From: JBDRLD01 sp043813445
Lineage (GTDB): Bacteria; Patescibacteriota; Patescibacteriia; JACPHY01
Assembly (NCBI GenBank): GCA_043813445.1
Contig: JBDRLD010000004.1
Location: forward strand, 1-12,636
Reading direction: 5' to 3'
DNA length: 12,636 nucleotides
The notes beneath the pieces are model-generated. The model was not told the DNA's origin. It searched no databases and worked only from the letters and a program-made list of their open reading frames with translations. Below, piece after piece: positions 5,165 through 11,541 of this stretch (the first letter of the stretch is position 1; every line of letters begins with the position of its first letter). The position numbers and the translations under genes were made by a program.

Positions 5165-6367
5165 ATGGACGCACTAGCAATCCTCGAACGTCTCGTCGCC
5201 ATTCCGAGTTGGCGTACCGCAGAGAATCCCGCTGCTGAGGCGGAGGTTTCGAGTTATCTTACGGATGTTATTCGGCATGAGCTCCCATGGTTTCACGTCA
5301 ATCACCAGCAGGTTGAGGGAGGGCGATACAATATTTTTCTTACAGATGGTGCTCCTGTGCGGATACTTTTTGCGGTGCACATGGACACTATGCCGCCAGG
5401 TACGGAGTGGAAGTATCGTATCACTGGCGAGCGGGTCGGTGATCGCTTCTATGGTCGTGGGGCGCTCGACGTGAAGGGTGGCATCGCCGCGCTCCTTGCG
5501 GCGCTTGTCCGAGTTGGGGCGACCGAGGGCATTGGCGTGTTGCTCTACTGTGATGAGGAGTATGATTTTCATGGCATGCGTCGGTTCCTCGCCGAGGAAC
5601 GAACACATCCCGAAATCGAACTTCTTGTCGCAATCGAGCCGACCATGCTTCGCGTGCGGAACGGTTGTCGGGGGATTGCGGAGTTTCGACCTGTTATTCG
5701 AGGCGTGTCCGGACACTCGGCACGACCAAGCTGCGGTAAGAGTGCGATAGCCGGATTCATGCGTGGCGTTGATGCACTTGAGAAACTTGCGCGGCAGTCG
5801 GTTCATCCGACGTTCGGACGTATGACGTGCAATATTGCCGCACTGCGTTGCGGCCTTTCGCGTGGTCGGCACGATGGCCGAGAGCTCATCGATGAGCTCG
5901 CAAGCGTTATTCCCGATTACGCCGAGGGTATTGTTGAAATCCGCACGCCGCCGGGAATTCACATTGAGGAGTGTGTGGCCGCGTTCAATCGTGGAGTGCG
6001 TGAGGTTGGTTGTCGCACGGCGAGCATCGCAACGCGATTTGGGCTCCAATCGTACCACACTGCCTTGGAGTCGCTTGAACTGTTCACGGATGCGGTACGG
6101 GCAGTTTGTAATCATGTCCCACTTGATGATTTAAGTGCGACAGGGTACTGTGATGTTCAGCTCCTCGCGTCACGGTTCGATGCGCCATGCGTGCAGTTCG
6201 GGCCATCCGGAGGCCAGGTGCATGCTGCGGATGAATATGTTGAGATTGAGAGCATTACAACGCTTCAAGCGATTCTTGAGCGCGTGGCGAAAACGCATCG
6301 TCGCGGTGGGGCAGGTGAGACGGCAGTTGGTTCGCAAAAAGTAGCTGATGCGGTAAAGATCGGCTAG
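5165..6367 (+). CDS. M20-family zinc peptidase/deacylase (ArgE/DapE/CPG2-like)
   Basis: 400 aa, normal for the family. Di-zinc hydrolase that cleaves amide bonds of N-acyl amino acids or small peptides in the cytoplasm. Visible landmarks: VHMDT (zinc His72, catalytic-site Asp74), GRGALDVKGG (bridging Asp102), YCDEEYD (general base Glu131, zinc Glu132), IEPT (zinc Glu158) and GGQVHAADE (zinc His353). The dimerisation domain lies at about 168-290 (RGVSGHSARP with His184; NIAAL...VIPDYAEGIVEIR). All catalytic residues are present, so it should be active. The substrate cannot be read from sequence: no arg or lys biosynthesis genes adjoin it, and a scavenging peptidase is plausible in a reduced genome. 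ATG at 5165 has no SD but starts the conserved first helix. The C-terminal 20 residues are a basic, nonconserved-looking tail. Confidence 0.93.
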   Translation: MDALAILERLVAIPSWRTAENPAAEAEVSSYLTDVIRHELPWFHVNHQQVEGGRYNIFLTDGAPVRILFAVHMDTMPPGTEWKYRITGERVGDRFYGRGALDVKGGIAALLAALVRVGATEGIGVLLYCDEEYDFHGMRRFLAEERTHPEIELLVAIEPTMLRVRNGCRGIAEFRPVIRGVSGHSARPSCGKSAIAGFMRGVDALEKLARQSVHPTFGRMTCNIAALRCGLSRGRHDGRELIDELASVIPDYAEGIVEIRTPPGIHIEECVAAFNRGVREVGCRTASIATRFGLQSYHTALESLELFTDAVRAVCNHVPLDDLSATGYCDVQLLASRFDAPCVQFGPSGGQVHAADEYVEIESITTLQAILERVAKTHRRGGAGETAVGSQKVADAVKIG

Positions 6368-6484
6368 CCGGCAAGTACTTGCGTTTCATTATTGTGCGTG
6401 ATACGCTCGTCCTCTGGGCAGCACACTTGCGGCCCGGCACTTTTACAGATGGATCCGTTTTCAGATGATCCGTCTCGGAATTAT

Positions 6485-6568
6485 GCGGACGTGGCGGAAC
6501 TGGTAGACGCACCAGCTTGAGGGGCTGGCGGGCGCAAGCTCGTGGAGGTTCGAGTCCTCTCGTCCGCA
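6485..6568 (+). tRNA. tRNA-Leu (anticodon GAG)
   Basis: Acceptor GCGGACG (6485-6491) pairs with CGTCCGC (6561-6567), discriminator A at 6568. Anticodon stem CCAGC/GCTGG encloses loop TTGAGGG, anticodon GAG at 6519-6521, reading CUC/CUU. A long variable arm (6529-6543) marks a class II tRNA, and the T arm has loop TTCGAGT. CCA is not encoded. Confidence 0.96.
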
Positions 6569-6579
6569 TTGATTCGGCA

Positions 6580-6621
6580 ATAAGTATCCTCGCCAACGTG
6601 GCGAGGATACTTATGTTTTTT
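6580..6621 (+). terminator. Strong terminator after tRNA-Leu
   Basis: A perfect 16-bp stem, ATAAGTATCCTCGCCA (6580-6595) with TGGCGAGGATACTTAT (6599-6614), 3-nt loop ACG, followed by GTTTTTTA. It isolates the tRNA from the gene at 6822. Confidence 0.95.
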
Positions 6622-6648
6622 AGTTACGGCCACATTAAACAAGCATAC

Positions 6649-6677
6649 TTGACATGGCGATTGATTAGTGTGATACT
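6649..6677 (+). promoter_or_regulatory. Upstream promoter of the gene at 6822
   Basis: TTGACA (6649-6654), a 17-nt spacer and GATACT (6672-6677). The last base of this -10 is the first base of the next -35, so the two promoters overlap end to end. Confidence 0.65.
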
Positions 6678-6705
6678 TGACGTACATTCACCGTATTATT
6701 ATGTT
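6677..6705 (+). promoter_or_regulatory. Downstream tandem promoter of the gene at 6822
   Basis: TTGACG (6677-6682), a 17-nt spacer and TATGTT (6700-6705). A third TTGACG (6708-6713) follows without a good -10. The 'atacttgac' word occurs at both -35 sites. Confidence 0.5.
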
Positions 6706-6716
6706 GTTTGACGTAC

Positions 6717-6767
6717 GGGAGGGTCGGATCCTGTCTTGAGTCCGCGAAGGATCCGTGTGTGCCCTCC
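6717..6767 (+). promoter_or_regulatory. Structured 5' leader hairpin of the gene at 6822
   Basis: Two nested stems: GGAGGG (6718-6723) with CCCTCC (6762-6767), and CGGATCC (6725-6731) with GGATCCG (6749-6755), enclosing a 17-nt loop. The structure sits between the promoters and the SD and matches no riboswitch class I can name. There is no T-tract after it, so it is not a simple terminator; it may stabilise the mRNA or bind a ligand or protein. Confidence 0.6.
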
Positions 6768-6821
6768 TATCCTACTTGGGCGTCAATTTCGGTGTCCATT
6801 CTCAACATATTGGAGGAAGTT

Positions 6822-7256
6822 ATGGCGCTTCAGCCGAAGGATTGTAAATATCATGATGTGCCTTATCGGGAAATAACCGGCGCAGAGTACTACGCCGAGC
6901 GGGCTGCCGAGCAGGCGTTGGTTGACGAGCTGGCTGCCGCGCGCAGACGTGCGGACGAGGAACGCGCGAAGAATCCTATCTGGATCAAACACGACGAAGA
7001 TATCCGTCTGAAGGTGGATATGTTCGAGAGATTCATAGACCAACGGCTTCCTGGGCAAGGAGACGGAGTTGGGGGAAGGTTTCGGGTGAAGGTGAAAAGG
7101 ATTCGTTCAAAAGATGTGAAGAGAGAATTAGAGAGACGCTACATTGCTGCCGGTTGGAGCTCGTTCAAGTATTGTGACTATGAGAAACCCTATAGTACGT
7201 ACGACGATCCTAGCTATACGCATATTGAAAGTAGCCAGGTTATCCTAGAGAAGTGA
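6822..7256 (+). CDS. Hypothetical 144-aa charged protein
   Basis: Not recognised. The ATG at 6822 is fixed by GGAGG (6812-6816), 5 nt upstream; a longer frame from 6708 would translate the promoter and leader hairpin. Residues about 20-50 form a charged helix rich in Ala/Glu/Arg (AERAAEQALVDELAAARRR). Residues about 87-115 are basic (RFRVKVKRIRSKDVKRELERRY). The C-terminus is Tyr/Ser-rich (YCDYEKPYSTYDDPSYTH). The layout resembles a small soluble alpha/beta protein with a basic face, so nucleic-acid contact is possible but not shown. It stands alone between tRNA-Leu and tRNA-Val, with its own tandem promoters, structured leader and terminator, suggesting an accessory unit. Confidence 0.8.
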   Translation: MALQPKDCKYHDVPYREITGAEYYAERAAEQALVDELAAARRRADEERAKNPIWIKHDEDIRLKVDMFERFIDQRLPGQGDGVGGRFRVKVKRIRSKDVKRELERRYIAAGWSSFKYCDYEKPYSTYDDPSYTHIESSQVILEK

Positions 7257-7319
7257 TGTTTGTGGTAAGTGTACACCCGCACCGCGGCACGCTCTCGGAG
7301 AAATTGGTGAATTCAAACG

Positions 7320-7351
7320 AAGGGCGCGCTCCAACTACCGGGGCGCGCTTT
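7320..7351 (+). terminator. Terminator between the gene at 6822 and tRNA-Val
   Basis: GCGCGCTCC (7324-7332) pairs with GGGGCGCGC (7340-7348), one G-U pair, 7-nt loop, extended by flanking AGG/TTT. The T-tract is short. It lies about 65 nt after the stop codon. Confidence 0.65.
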
Positions 7352-7400
7352 ACCATTCGGTCTGGCTTCGCAATCGGTTTCGTACTATCGTGAACGTAGA

Positions 7401-7473
7401 GGGCGGTTAGCTCAGTTGGTAGAGCGACTCGTTTACACCGAGTAGGTCGCGGGTTCGATCCCTGCACCGCCCA
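7401..7473 (+). tRNA. tRNA-Val (anticodon TAC)
   Basis: Acceptor GGGCGGT (7401-7407) pairs with ACCGCCC (7466-7472), discriminator A at 7473. Anticodon stem ACTCG/CGAGT encloses TTTACAC with anticodon TAC at 7434-7436. D arm GCTC...GAGC and T arm GCGGG TTCGATC CCTGC are complete. CCA is not encoded. The last 17 bases are repeated at 7519-7535. Confidence 0.96.
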
Positions 7474-7535
7474 GAGTATGGAAGGTTCTGCGCCCTAGGC
7501 GCACCCGCCTCAGGCGGGGATCCCTGCACCGCCCA
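7457..7535. repeat. Duplicated tRNA-Val 3' end (possible att scar)
   Basis: GATCCCTGCACCGCCCA occurs at 7457-7473, inside the tRNA, and exactly again at 7519-7535, with starts 62 bp apart. The interval holds two adjacent hairpins: TGCGCC/GGCGCA (7489-7503) and CCCGCC/GGCGGG (7504-7518). A direct repeat of a tRNA 3' end is the signature left by site-specific integration, but no integrase or cargo remains. Local duplication together with a hairpin repeat is an alternative. Confidence 0.75.
7504..7518. repeat. CCGCCTCAGGCGG hairpin repeat
   Basis: CCCGCC-TCA-GGCGGG. The core CCGCCTCAGGCGG recurs at 4581-4593, flanked there by T and A. Two exact 13-base copies in unrelated intergenic places suggest a dispersed short hairpin repeat. 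Confidence 0.7.
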
Positions 7536-7622
7536 TTGTAGGGTCCATTATCCTAGGCCGTTTCCCTTGTTTTTGTCCCTTGTCCCTTGTTCTTGTCACC
7601 TGTTTTCTTATTATTTGTTTTT

Positions 7623-7847
7623 GTGCGCTACCTCTTCGGATTCATCTTCGTTGGTATCGGTTTTTTGATCACATGGAAGTCTGAGTGGATCTTCCAGAAT
7701 TTTGGTCGTGTTGAGTGGGCAGAGCAACATATAAGCGGTGGGACGCGGATTTTTTGGAAACTCGTGGGCATCGGTGTCATCCTTGTTTCGTTTCTCGTTC
7801 TCGGCGGTATCATCGATCGTCTTCTCATTTTCATTTTCATCCGTTGA
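7623..7847 (+). CDS. Small two-helix membrane protein, conserved-hypothetical type
   Basis: 74 aa from the GTG at 7623; there is no SD. An upstream TTG at 7587 would translate the T-rich repeat spacer as MFLSPVFLLF, so the GTG (VRYLFGFIF...) is preferred. Two hydrophobic helices, about 2-20 (YLFGFIFVGIGFLI) and about 50-73 (LVGIGVILVSFLVLGGIIDRLL), flank a soluble loop with WKSEW, NFGRVEWAEQH and GGTRIFWK. From memory this resembles a small uncharacterised membrane protein common in CPR genomes; its function is unknown. It is the first gene of a probable operon, ending 11 bp before the methyltransferase. Confidence 0.8.
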   Translation: MRYLFGFIFVGIGFLITWKSEWIFQNFGRVEWAEQHISGGTRIFWKLVGIGVILVSFLVLGGIIDRLLIFIFIR

Positions 7848-7858
7848 CGGATTCGCAT

Positions 7859-8410
7859 ATGTCTACGAACACACACTCCGCACTCGTGAACGTCGCCTCG
7901 CTCTATGAACGTGTCGGGCTCGCGGCCGGCATGCGGATCGCCGATCTTGGGTGCGGTGTAACCGGTCATTACATCATTCCGGCTGCGCGTATCGTTGGCG
8001 ATAGTGGTCGCGCGTACGCGGTTGACCTCCAGCAGTCGGCGCTCGATGCAACCGAGAGCCGCGCGAAGCTTTCTGGCGTCTCGAATATTGCCACAATCTG
8101 GTCGGACATCGAGCACGTAGGTGCAACGGGCATTCCCGCAGGAAGCCTCGACGTCGCACTCATCGCAAGCACGTTACATATCGTGAAGGATCGCACATCG
8201 GTGCTTCAGGAAGCTGCGCGTCTCGTGCGTAGTGGTGGGACGATTCTCGTAGTGGAATGGCGTACGGACGGAACAGTTTTTCGAGGCGCGGTGCAGACGC
8301 GCATCGGTCCGGATGAGCTGCGTGAGGCCGCTGCGGCAGCTCAACTCACCGAGCAGTCGTTCTTTGGCGTCGGACAGTTTCATTATGGTATGACCTTCAC
8401 GAAGGCGTGA
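7859..8410 (+). CDS. Class I SAM-dependent methyltransferase (UbiE/Methyltransf_11-like)
   Basis: 183 aa, short for the class. Residues 26-36 (RIADLGCGVTG) form the SAM-binding glycine motif. Asp56 (AYAVDLQQSAL) is the acidic residue expected to bind the ribose hydroxyls, and SDIEHVG (about 82-88) fits the adenine-contacting motif. LDVALIASTLHIVKD and LVRSGGTILVVEW match the motif IV and post-motif region of UbiE-like enzymes. The C-terminal strand (FFGVGQFHYGMTFTKA) closes the fold. There is no separate substrate domain, so the methyl acceptor cannot be predicted. ATG at 7859 has no SD; the in-frame extension to 7715 would overlap the preceding gene, so it is rejected. The two genes flanking it encode membrane proteins. 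Confidence 0.9.
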   Translation: MSTNTHSALVNVASLYERVGLAAGMRIADLGCGVTGHYIIPAARIVGDSGRAYAVDLQQSALDATESRAKLSGVSNIATIWSDIEHVGATGIPAGSLDVALIASTLHIVKDRTSVLQEAARLVRSGGTILVVEWRTDGTVFRGAVQTRIGPDELREAAAAAQLTEQSFFGVGQFHYGMTFTKA

Positions 8411-8428
8411 TGGCTTATAGTATTTTCT

Positions 8429-8809
8429 ATGTTTGCATATCTTCTCACGCTTCACCCGCCGGTAATCGTTCCAAGCGCATACTGGGCATGGCTCACTAGT
8501 GCGCTGGTGCTACTTATCATCGGAATTGCGATCCGTTCTGTGTTCCGGCGGCGGAAGCTTGCAGCGTTTGAGCTTGCTCCGTGGCGTCGGCTTAGTCGTG
8601 GGGTAATTGTCATCGGCGTTACCCTCTGGTGTCTCCTCTTTTTACGGTATGAGCAGGTGCCACTTTTTGCAGCACGATTTTGGTTGGCACTCGTCATTAT
8701 CGGTGGGCTGGCTTGGCTCTTCCTTGTAGCGCGGCAATTTCTCGTCATAGTTCCGCGACGACGTCGCGAGCGTGACGAAAAAATGGAGAAAGAGAAGTAC
8801 CTAAAGTGA
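8429..8809 (+). CDS. Membrane protein with basic C-terminal tail
   Basis: 126 aa. Three probable transmembrane helices: about 18-36 (YWAWLTSALVLLIIGIAI), 58-73 (GVIVIGVTLWCLLFL) and 82-107 (FWLALVIIGGLAWLFLVARQFLVI). A basic loop, FRRRKLAAFE, follows the first helix, and the highly charged end PRRRRERDEKMEKEKYLK should be cytoplasmic. The LRYEQVP...ARFW segment and the KYLK end recall an uncharacterised membrane family I associate with Patescibacteria. ATG at 8429 starts 18 nt after the methyltransferase stop, with no SD, so co-transcription is likely. Function unknown. Confidence 0.85.
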   Translation: MFAYLLTLHPPVIVPSAYWAWLTSALVLLIIGIAIRSVFRRRKLAAFELAPWRRLSRGVIVIGVTLWCLLFLRYEQVPLFAARFWLALVIIGGLAWLFLVARQFLVIVPRRRRERDEKMEKEKYLK

Positions 8810-8986
8810 CAGAGAACAAGGAAAAAGAACAGGGGACATTGGACAAGGAACAAGGGACAGGGAACAATGAACAAGAACAGGGGACAGAGAACCTAGGGAG
8901 CTCGGACATGTGAGTCGTGTATTGTGTCCCATGTTTTGTGTCCCTTGTCTCCTGTCCCATGTCTCTTGTTCCATGTTCCGTGTGCA
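8810..8986. repeat. Purine-rich then pyrimidine-rich degenerate repeat spacer
   Basis: 8810-8891 is built from degenerate GGGACA/GAACAAG words. 8924-8980 is built from their complements (TGTCCC, CTTGTT, TTGTGTCCC). The two halves can fold back into a long imperfect stem around about 8892-8923. A related TGTCCCTTGT array lies at 7561-7600. There is no gene here; minus-strand frames are low-complexity. Confidence 0.75.
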
Positions 8987-9361
8987 ATGAGTATGCCTCA
9001 TGAACGGACGCGGTTTGGAACAGAGGGTGAGGAGGTTGCGGCTGACTACCTTCGCGCGAAGCGCTACCGCGTTATTGATCAGAACGCTCGAACTGTTTTC
9101 GGTGAGCTCGACCTCGTCTGCCTACATAGACGCGAGGTCGTTTTCGTTGAGGTGAAGACGCGTCGTTCGCATGCATTCGGAACCCCGGAGGCGGCAGTCA
9201 CAAAGCTAAAGCAGCAGCACCTCATTCGTTCGGCATACGCGTATCTTGCAGCGCACCCAAAGATTTCGAAGAAGTGTTGGCGCATCGATGTTGTCGCGAT
9301 CACATGGGGCGACCCCCCGGAAATTATCCACATTGTCGCTGCGGTTGGTGATGATATGTGA
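8987..9361 (+). CDS. yraN: YraN/UPF0102 family predicted nuclease-fold protein
   Basis: 124 aa, the usual length. It has an endonuclease-like PD-(D/E)xK fold; the cellular role in bacteria is still unclear, and the gene often sits near rnhB in other genomes, which is not the case here. N-terminal block FGTEGEEVAADYLRAKRYRVIDQN (two parts: GTEGEEVAADYL, YRVIDQN), then FGELDLVC and VFVEVKTRR give Glu40, Asp42, Glu55 and Lys57 as the expected active-site set. The FGTPEAAVTKLKQQHLIRSAYAYL block (FGTPEAAV, KLKQQHLI, AYAYL) completes the signature. Start at 8987 or 8993: neither has an SD, and the longer frame from 8924 would translate the pyrimidine-rich spacer. It is last in the 7623-9361 group and is followed at once by a hairpin. 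Confidence 0.93.
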   Translation: MSMPHERTRFGTEGEEVAADYLRAKRYRVIDQNARTVFGELDLVCLHRREVVFVEVKTRRSHAFGTPEAAVTKLKQQHLIRSAYAYLAAHPKISKKCWRIDVVAITWGDPPEIIHIVAAVGDDM

Positions 9362-9362
9362 A

Positions 9363-9390
9363 ACGACCGGTCCTGAGGACCGGTCGTCTT
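9363..9390. terminator. Convergent hairpin after yraN
   Basis: A perfect 11-bp stem, ACGACCGGTCC (9363-9373) with GGACCGGTCGT (9377-9387), TGA loop, starting 2 nt after the yraN stop. The T-tract is weak on both strands (CTTG on plus, TTTC on minus). It lies between convergent genes and may serve both. Confidence 0.7.
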
Positions 9391-9425
9391 GTGCTGGGTA
9401 TCATCAACGCGCCGGAGAAACTATA

Positions 9426-9803
9426 CTACCGCGAGAGCGCGATGGCTGCGGCGTCGGTCAGATTCTCGATGAGAAAGTTGTGGAAGTTCGCGAATGAGAT
9501 TGGGGAGTCCGTGAGTACTCGGAGCTGCGACTCGGTGGTCAGCTCGCGCCACGCGTCGGCATCGCCGTACCATGGATCGGTCGGATGTCCAATCTCGATG
9601 AGCTCGGCGATGGTGATCGTCCATGCGGAGAACAGCTCATCGCGGAGTCCATCGTTTTTGTTGCTCAGGTCAACGATGTCCGCAGGGACGAACTGATGTC
9701 CCGATTGGACGTGATTGACCATGGCAACGCCGAATGCGTCGATCGCCACATCGAGTCCTGCTCGCCACACGGTGAGCGCTCGCTGCTCGGAAGCATCGGG
9801 CAT
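9426..9803 (-). CDS. Hypothetical 125-aa protein
   Basis: Not recognised. The ATG at 9803 is preferred because AAGGAG lies 5 nt upstream on this strand and a consensus-like promoter precedes it; an extension to 9875 would run through that promoter. The protein looks soluble and mostly helical, mildly acidic, with helices around ALTVWRAGLDVAIDAFGVAMV, DELFSAWTITIAELIEI and ANFHNFLIENLTDAAAIAL, and an aromatic turn HPTDPWYGDADAW in the middle. No catalytic motif, signal peptide or membrane segment is visible. It is a single gene facing away from nusA and converging on yraN. Promoter, SD and codon use make it a convincing gene despite the unknown function. Confidence 0.85.
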   Translation of the reverse strand: MPDASEQRALTVWRAGLDVAIDAFGVAMVNHVQSGHQFVPADIVDLSNKNDGLRDELFSAWTITIAELIEIGHPTDPWYGDADAWRELTTESQLRVLTDSPISFANFHNFLIENLTDAAAIALSR

Positions 9804-9846
9804 GACAACTCCTTCCCAAAAGTACGGGGTGACCCTGCACGCATGT

Positions 9847-9875
9847 ACTATACGATATTCTTCGCTCCATGTCAA
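9847..9875 (-). promoter_or_regulatory. Promoter of the minus-strand gene
   Basis: On the minus strand: TTGACA (9875-9870), a 17-nt spacer and TATAGT (9852-9847). It is near-consensus, giving a leader of about 35 nt before the ATG at 9803. Confidence 0.85.
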
Positions 9876-9888
9876 CCCCCGCAGCTAC

Positions 9889-9917
9889 TTGACGTATTAA
9901 TCGGCATGAGTTATCCT
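9889..9917 (+). promoter_or_regulatory. Predicted nusA promoter
   Basis: TTGACG (9889-9894), a 17-nt spacer and TATCCT (9912-9917). Only 13 bp separate the two -35 boxes of this divergent pair. The leader of about 95 nt contains the palindrome GTGCATGATGCAC (9932-9944). Confidence 0.6.
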
Positions 9918-10016
9918 CAGAGTACAGGCGAGTGCATGATGCACTGGCCCTGTTTTTATGAATATTTCCTTTGCCTGCTTGGCGCATCGCGTTGAGCGGC
10001 CGGCGTAGTATATTGT

Positions 10017-11438
10017 ATGGCCTCACCAATCACTCAGGCAATGCGTGAGATTTGTGACGAGAAAGGTATTACATATGAATCCGTACTCGAGACCGTCGAG
10101 GCGGCGCTTGCTGCTGCGTATCGCAAGGACTATGGCGAGCGGAATCAGAATATCAAAGCAGAGTTCGATCCGGAGACCGCAGGGGTACGTGCATTCGATG
10201 AGAAGGAGGTGATGCCGGATGAGTTTGTCGATGACGCGCTGAAGGAGATCGAGGAGCGTCAACGTCAGCGTGAGATCGAGGAGGAAATGCGAGCACGCGG
10301 GGATATTCCTCCGGGAAGCGCAGCATCGGTTGCTCCACCGGAGGCGGATGGTGAAGATGAAGATGGGCAGGTGAAGTATAACCCGAAGCTCCACATCGCA
10401 CTGACTGCTGCGAAAGAATATAAGGAAGATGCGCAGGTTGGCGACACTATTCGTATTCCGCTTGAGGTGCCCGGCACATTCGGACGCATGGCGGCGCAGA
10501 CTGCAAAGCAGGTGATTACGCAGCGGCTTCGAGAGGCCGAGCGTGACACGATTTTCAATGAGTGGAAGGGGCGTGAGGGACAAGTGGTCGTCGGGATGGT
10601 GCAGCGGAAGGAAGGACGGACCGTTCTCCTCGACCTCGGACCACGTGCAACCGGAATGCTCCGTGAGGAGGAGCAGATTCCAACAGATCGTTGCGCGCCC
10701 GGCACACGACTTCAGGTGCTTCTCTATGCGGTTGGGCGCACGATGCGCGGGCCCGAGCTGCTCTGTTCGCGCACACACCCGGACTTGCTCCGCCACCTTT
10801 TTTCGGTTGAAGTCCCGGAGGTGTCGAGCGGAGCGGTGGAGGTTGTCGCAATCGCTCGCGAGCCCGGCTCACGCGCGAAGGTTGCGGTGCGCGCGACAGA
10901 GGAGAATGTTGATCCGATCGGGGCGTGCATCGGGCAGCGCGGTACACGTGTCCAGACAATCATCGCCGAATTGAGCGGTGAGAAAATTGATATTATTCAA
11001 CACGACGACGATGTTGCGGCGTTTGTTGCAAATTCGATGGCACCCGCGAAGGTGGTGAATGTCGAGTTGAACGAGAAAACGCATACTGCGGTGGTGCGCG
11101 TGCCACAGGAGCAGTTCTCGTTGGCCATCGGACGAAGTGGGCAGAACGTTCGTCTCGCTGCGCGGTTGACCGGCTGGAAGATCAATGTGCAGGAGGCGAT
11201 CGGAGATAGCACTGGCGCAGAAGCGGTCGCAAGTCCAGATGGCGAGGAGGTGGAAGGGGATGTGCCTGCAACTGAGGAGGATGCATCGGAGGTGGTCATC
11301 GAAGCGACACCGATTGTTGAAGAGGCCGCGGATGAGGAAGTTCCAGATGAAGCTGGAGAGGCGGATGAGGATATTGTTGAAGAGGCCCCTGAGATAGAGG
11401 AGCCCTCATCGAATGAGAAGCAAGAGGAGAAGGAGTAG
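10017..11438 (+). CDS. nusA: Transcription termination/antitermination factor NusA
   Basis: 473 aa. NusA binds RNA polymerase and nascent RNA, modulating pausing, termination and antitermination. Residues 1-50 are the start of the RNAP-binding N-terminal domain (MREICDEKGI, ETVEAALAAAYRKDYG). Residues about 60-120 are an unusual charged insertion (EIEERQRQREIEEEMRARG, then Pro/Asp/Glu-rich). The domain resumes at KYNPKLHI through GRMAAQTAKQVITQRLREAE (155-175). S1 domain: about 186-255. KH1 contains GACIGQRGTRV (302-312); KH2 contains LAIGRSGQNVRLAARLTGW (369-387). Residues about 405-473 are a very acidic tail, in place of the E. coli-type acidic repeats. ATG at 10017 has no SD. Expected partner genes such as rimP or infB are not adjacent in this window; yidC follows. 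Confidence 0.97.
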   Translation: MASPITQAMREICDEKGITYESVLETVEAALAAAYRKDYGERNQNIKAEFDPETAGVRAFDEKEVMPDEFVDDALKEIEERQRQREIEEEMRARGDIPPGSAASVAPPEADGEDEDGQVKYNPKLHIALTAAKEYKEDAQVGDTIRIPLEVPGTFGRMAAQTAKQVITQRLREAERDTIFNEWKGREGQVVVGMVQRKEGRTVLLDLGPRATGMLREEEQIPTDRCAPGTRLQVLLYAVGRTMRGPELLCSRTHPDLLRHLFSVEVPEVSSGAVEVVAIAREPGSRAKVAVRATEENVDPIGACIGQRGTRVQTIIAELSGEKIDIIQHDDDVAAFVANSMAPAKVVNVELNEKTHTAVVRVPQEQFSLAIGRSGQNVRLAARLTGWKINVQEAIGDSTGAEAVASPDGEEVEGDVPATEEDASEVVIEATPIVEEAADEEVPDEAGEADEDIVEEAPEIEEPSSNEKQEEKE

Positions 11439-11541
11439 TATTCTGTTGCTTCACTCGTTCCGCCTGCGGATATAAGGTTCGGTTGTTGTTTGGATTATTC
11501 CGTGGGGCGTCAAGCGTCTTGCGTAAAGCCTACTGCGTCGT
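11439..11541. promoter_or_regulatory. nusA-yidC spacer with a weak promoter candidate
   Basis: 103 bp with no clear terminator. TATAAG (11471-11476) has a poor TTGCTT 19 nt upstream, so yidC may have its own weak promoter or be read through from nusA. Confidence 0.3.

Noticed and set aside
5174..6115. Minus-strand 313-codon frame opposite the M20 peptidase
   Set aside because: The plus strand carries every M20 catalytic motif; the minus frame has no family features or SD.
6447..6475. AGATGGATC/GATCCGTCT hairpin between the peptidase and tRNA-Leu
   Set aside because: It has 9-bp arms with one wobble pair but no T-tract, so I cannot call it a terminator.
6708..6821. Upstream extension of the 144-aa gene
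   Set aside because: It would translate the promoter region and leader hairpin; the GGAGG before 6822 decides the start.
8745..9001. Minus-strand frames in the spacer before yraN (Pro/Cys/Ser/Leu-rich)
   Set aside because: They are low-complexity translations of the purine/pyrimidine repeat array.
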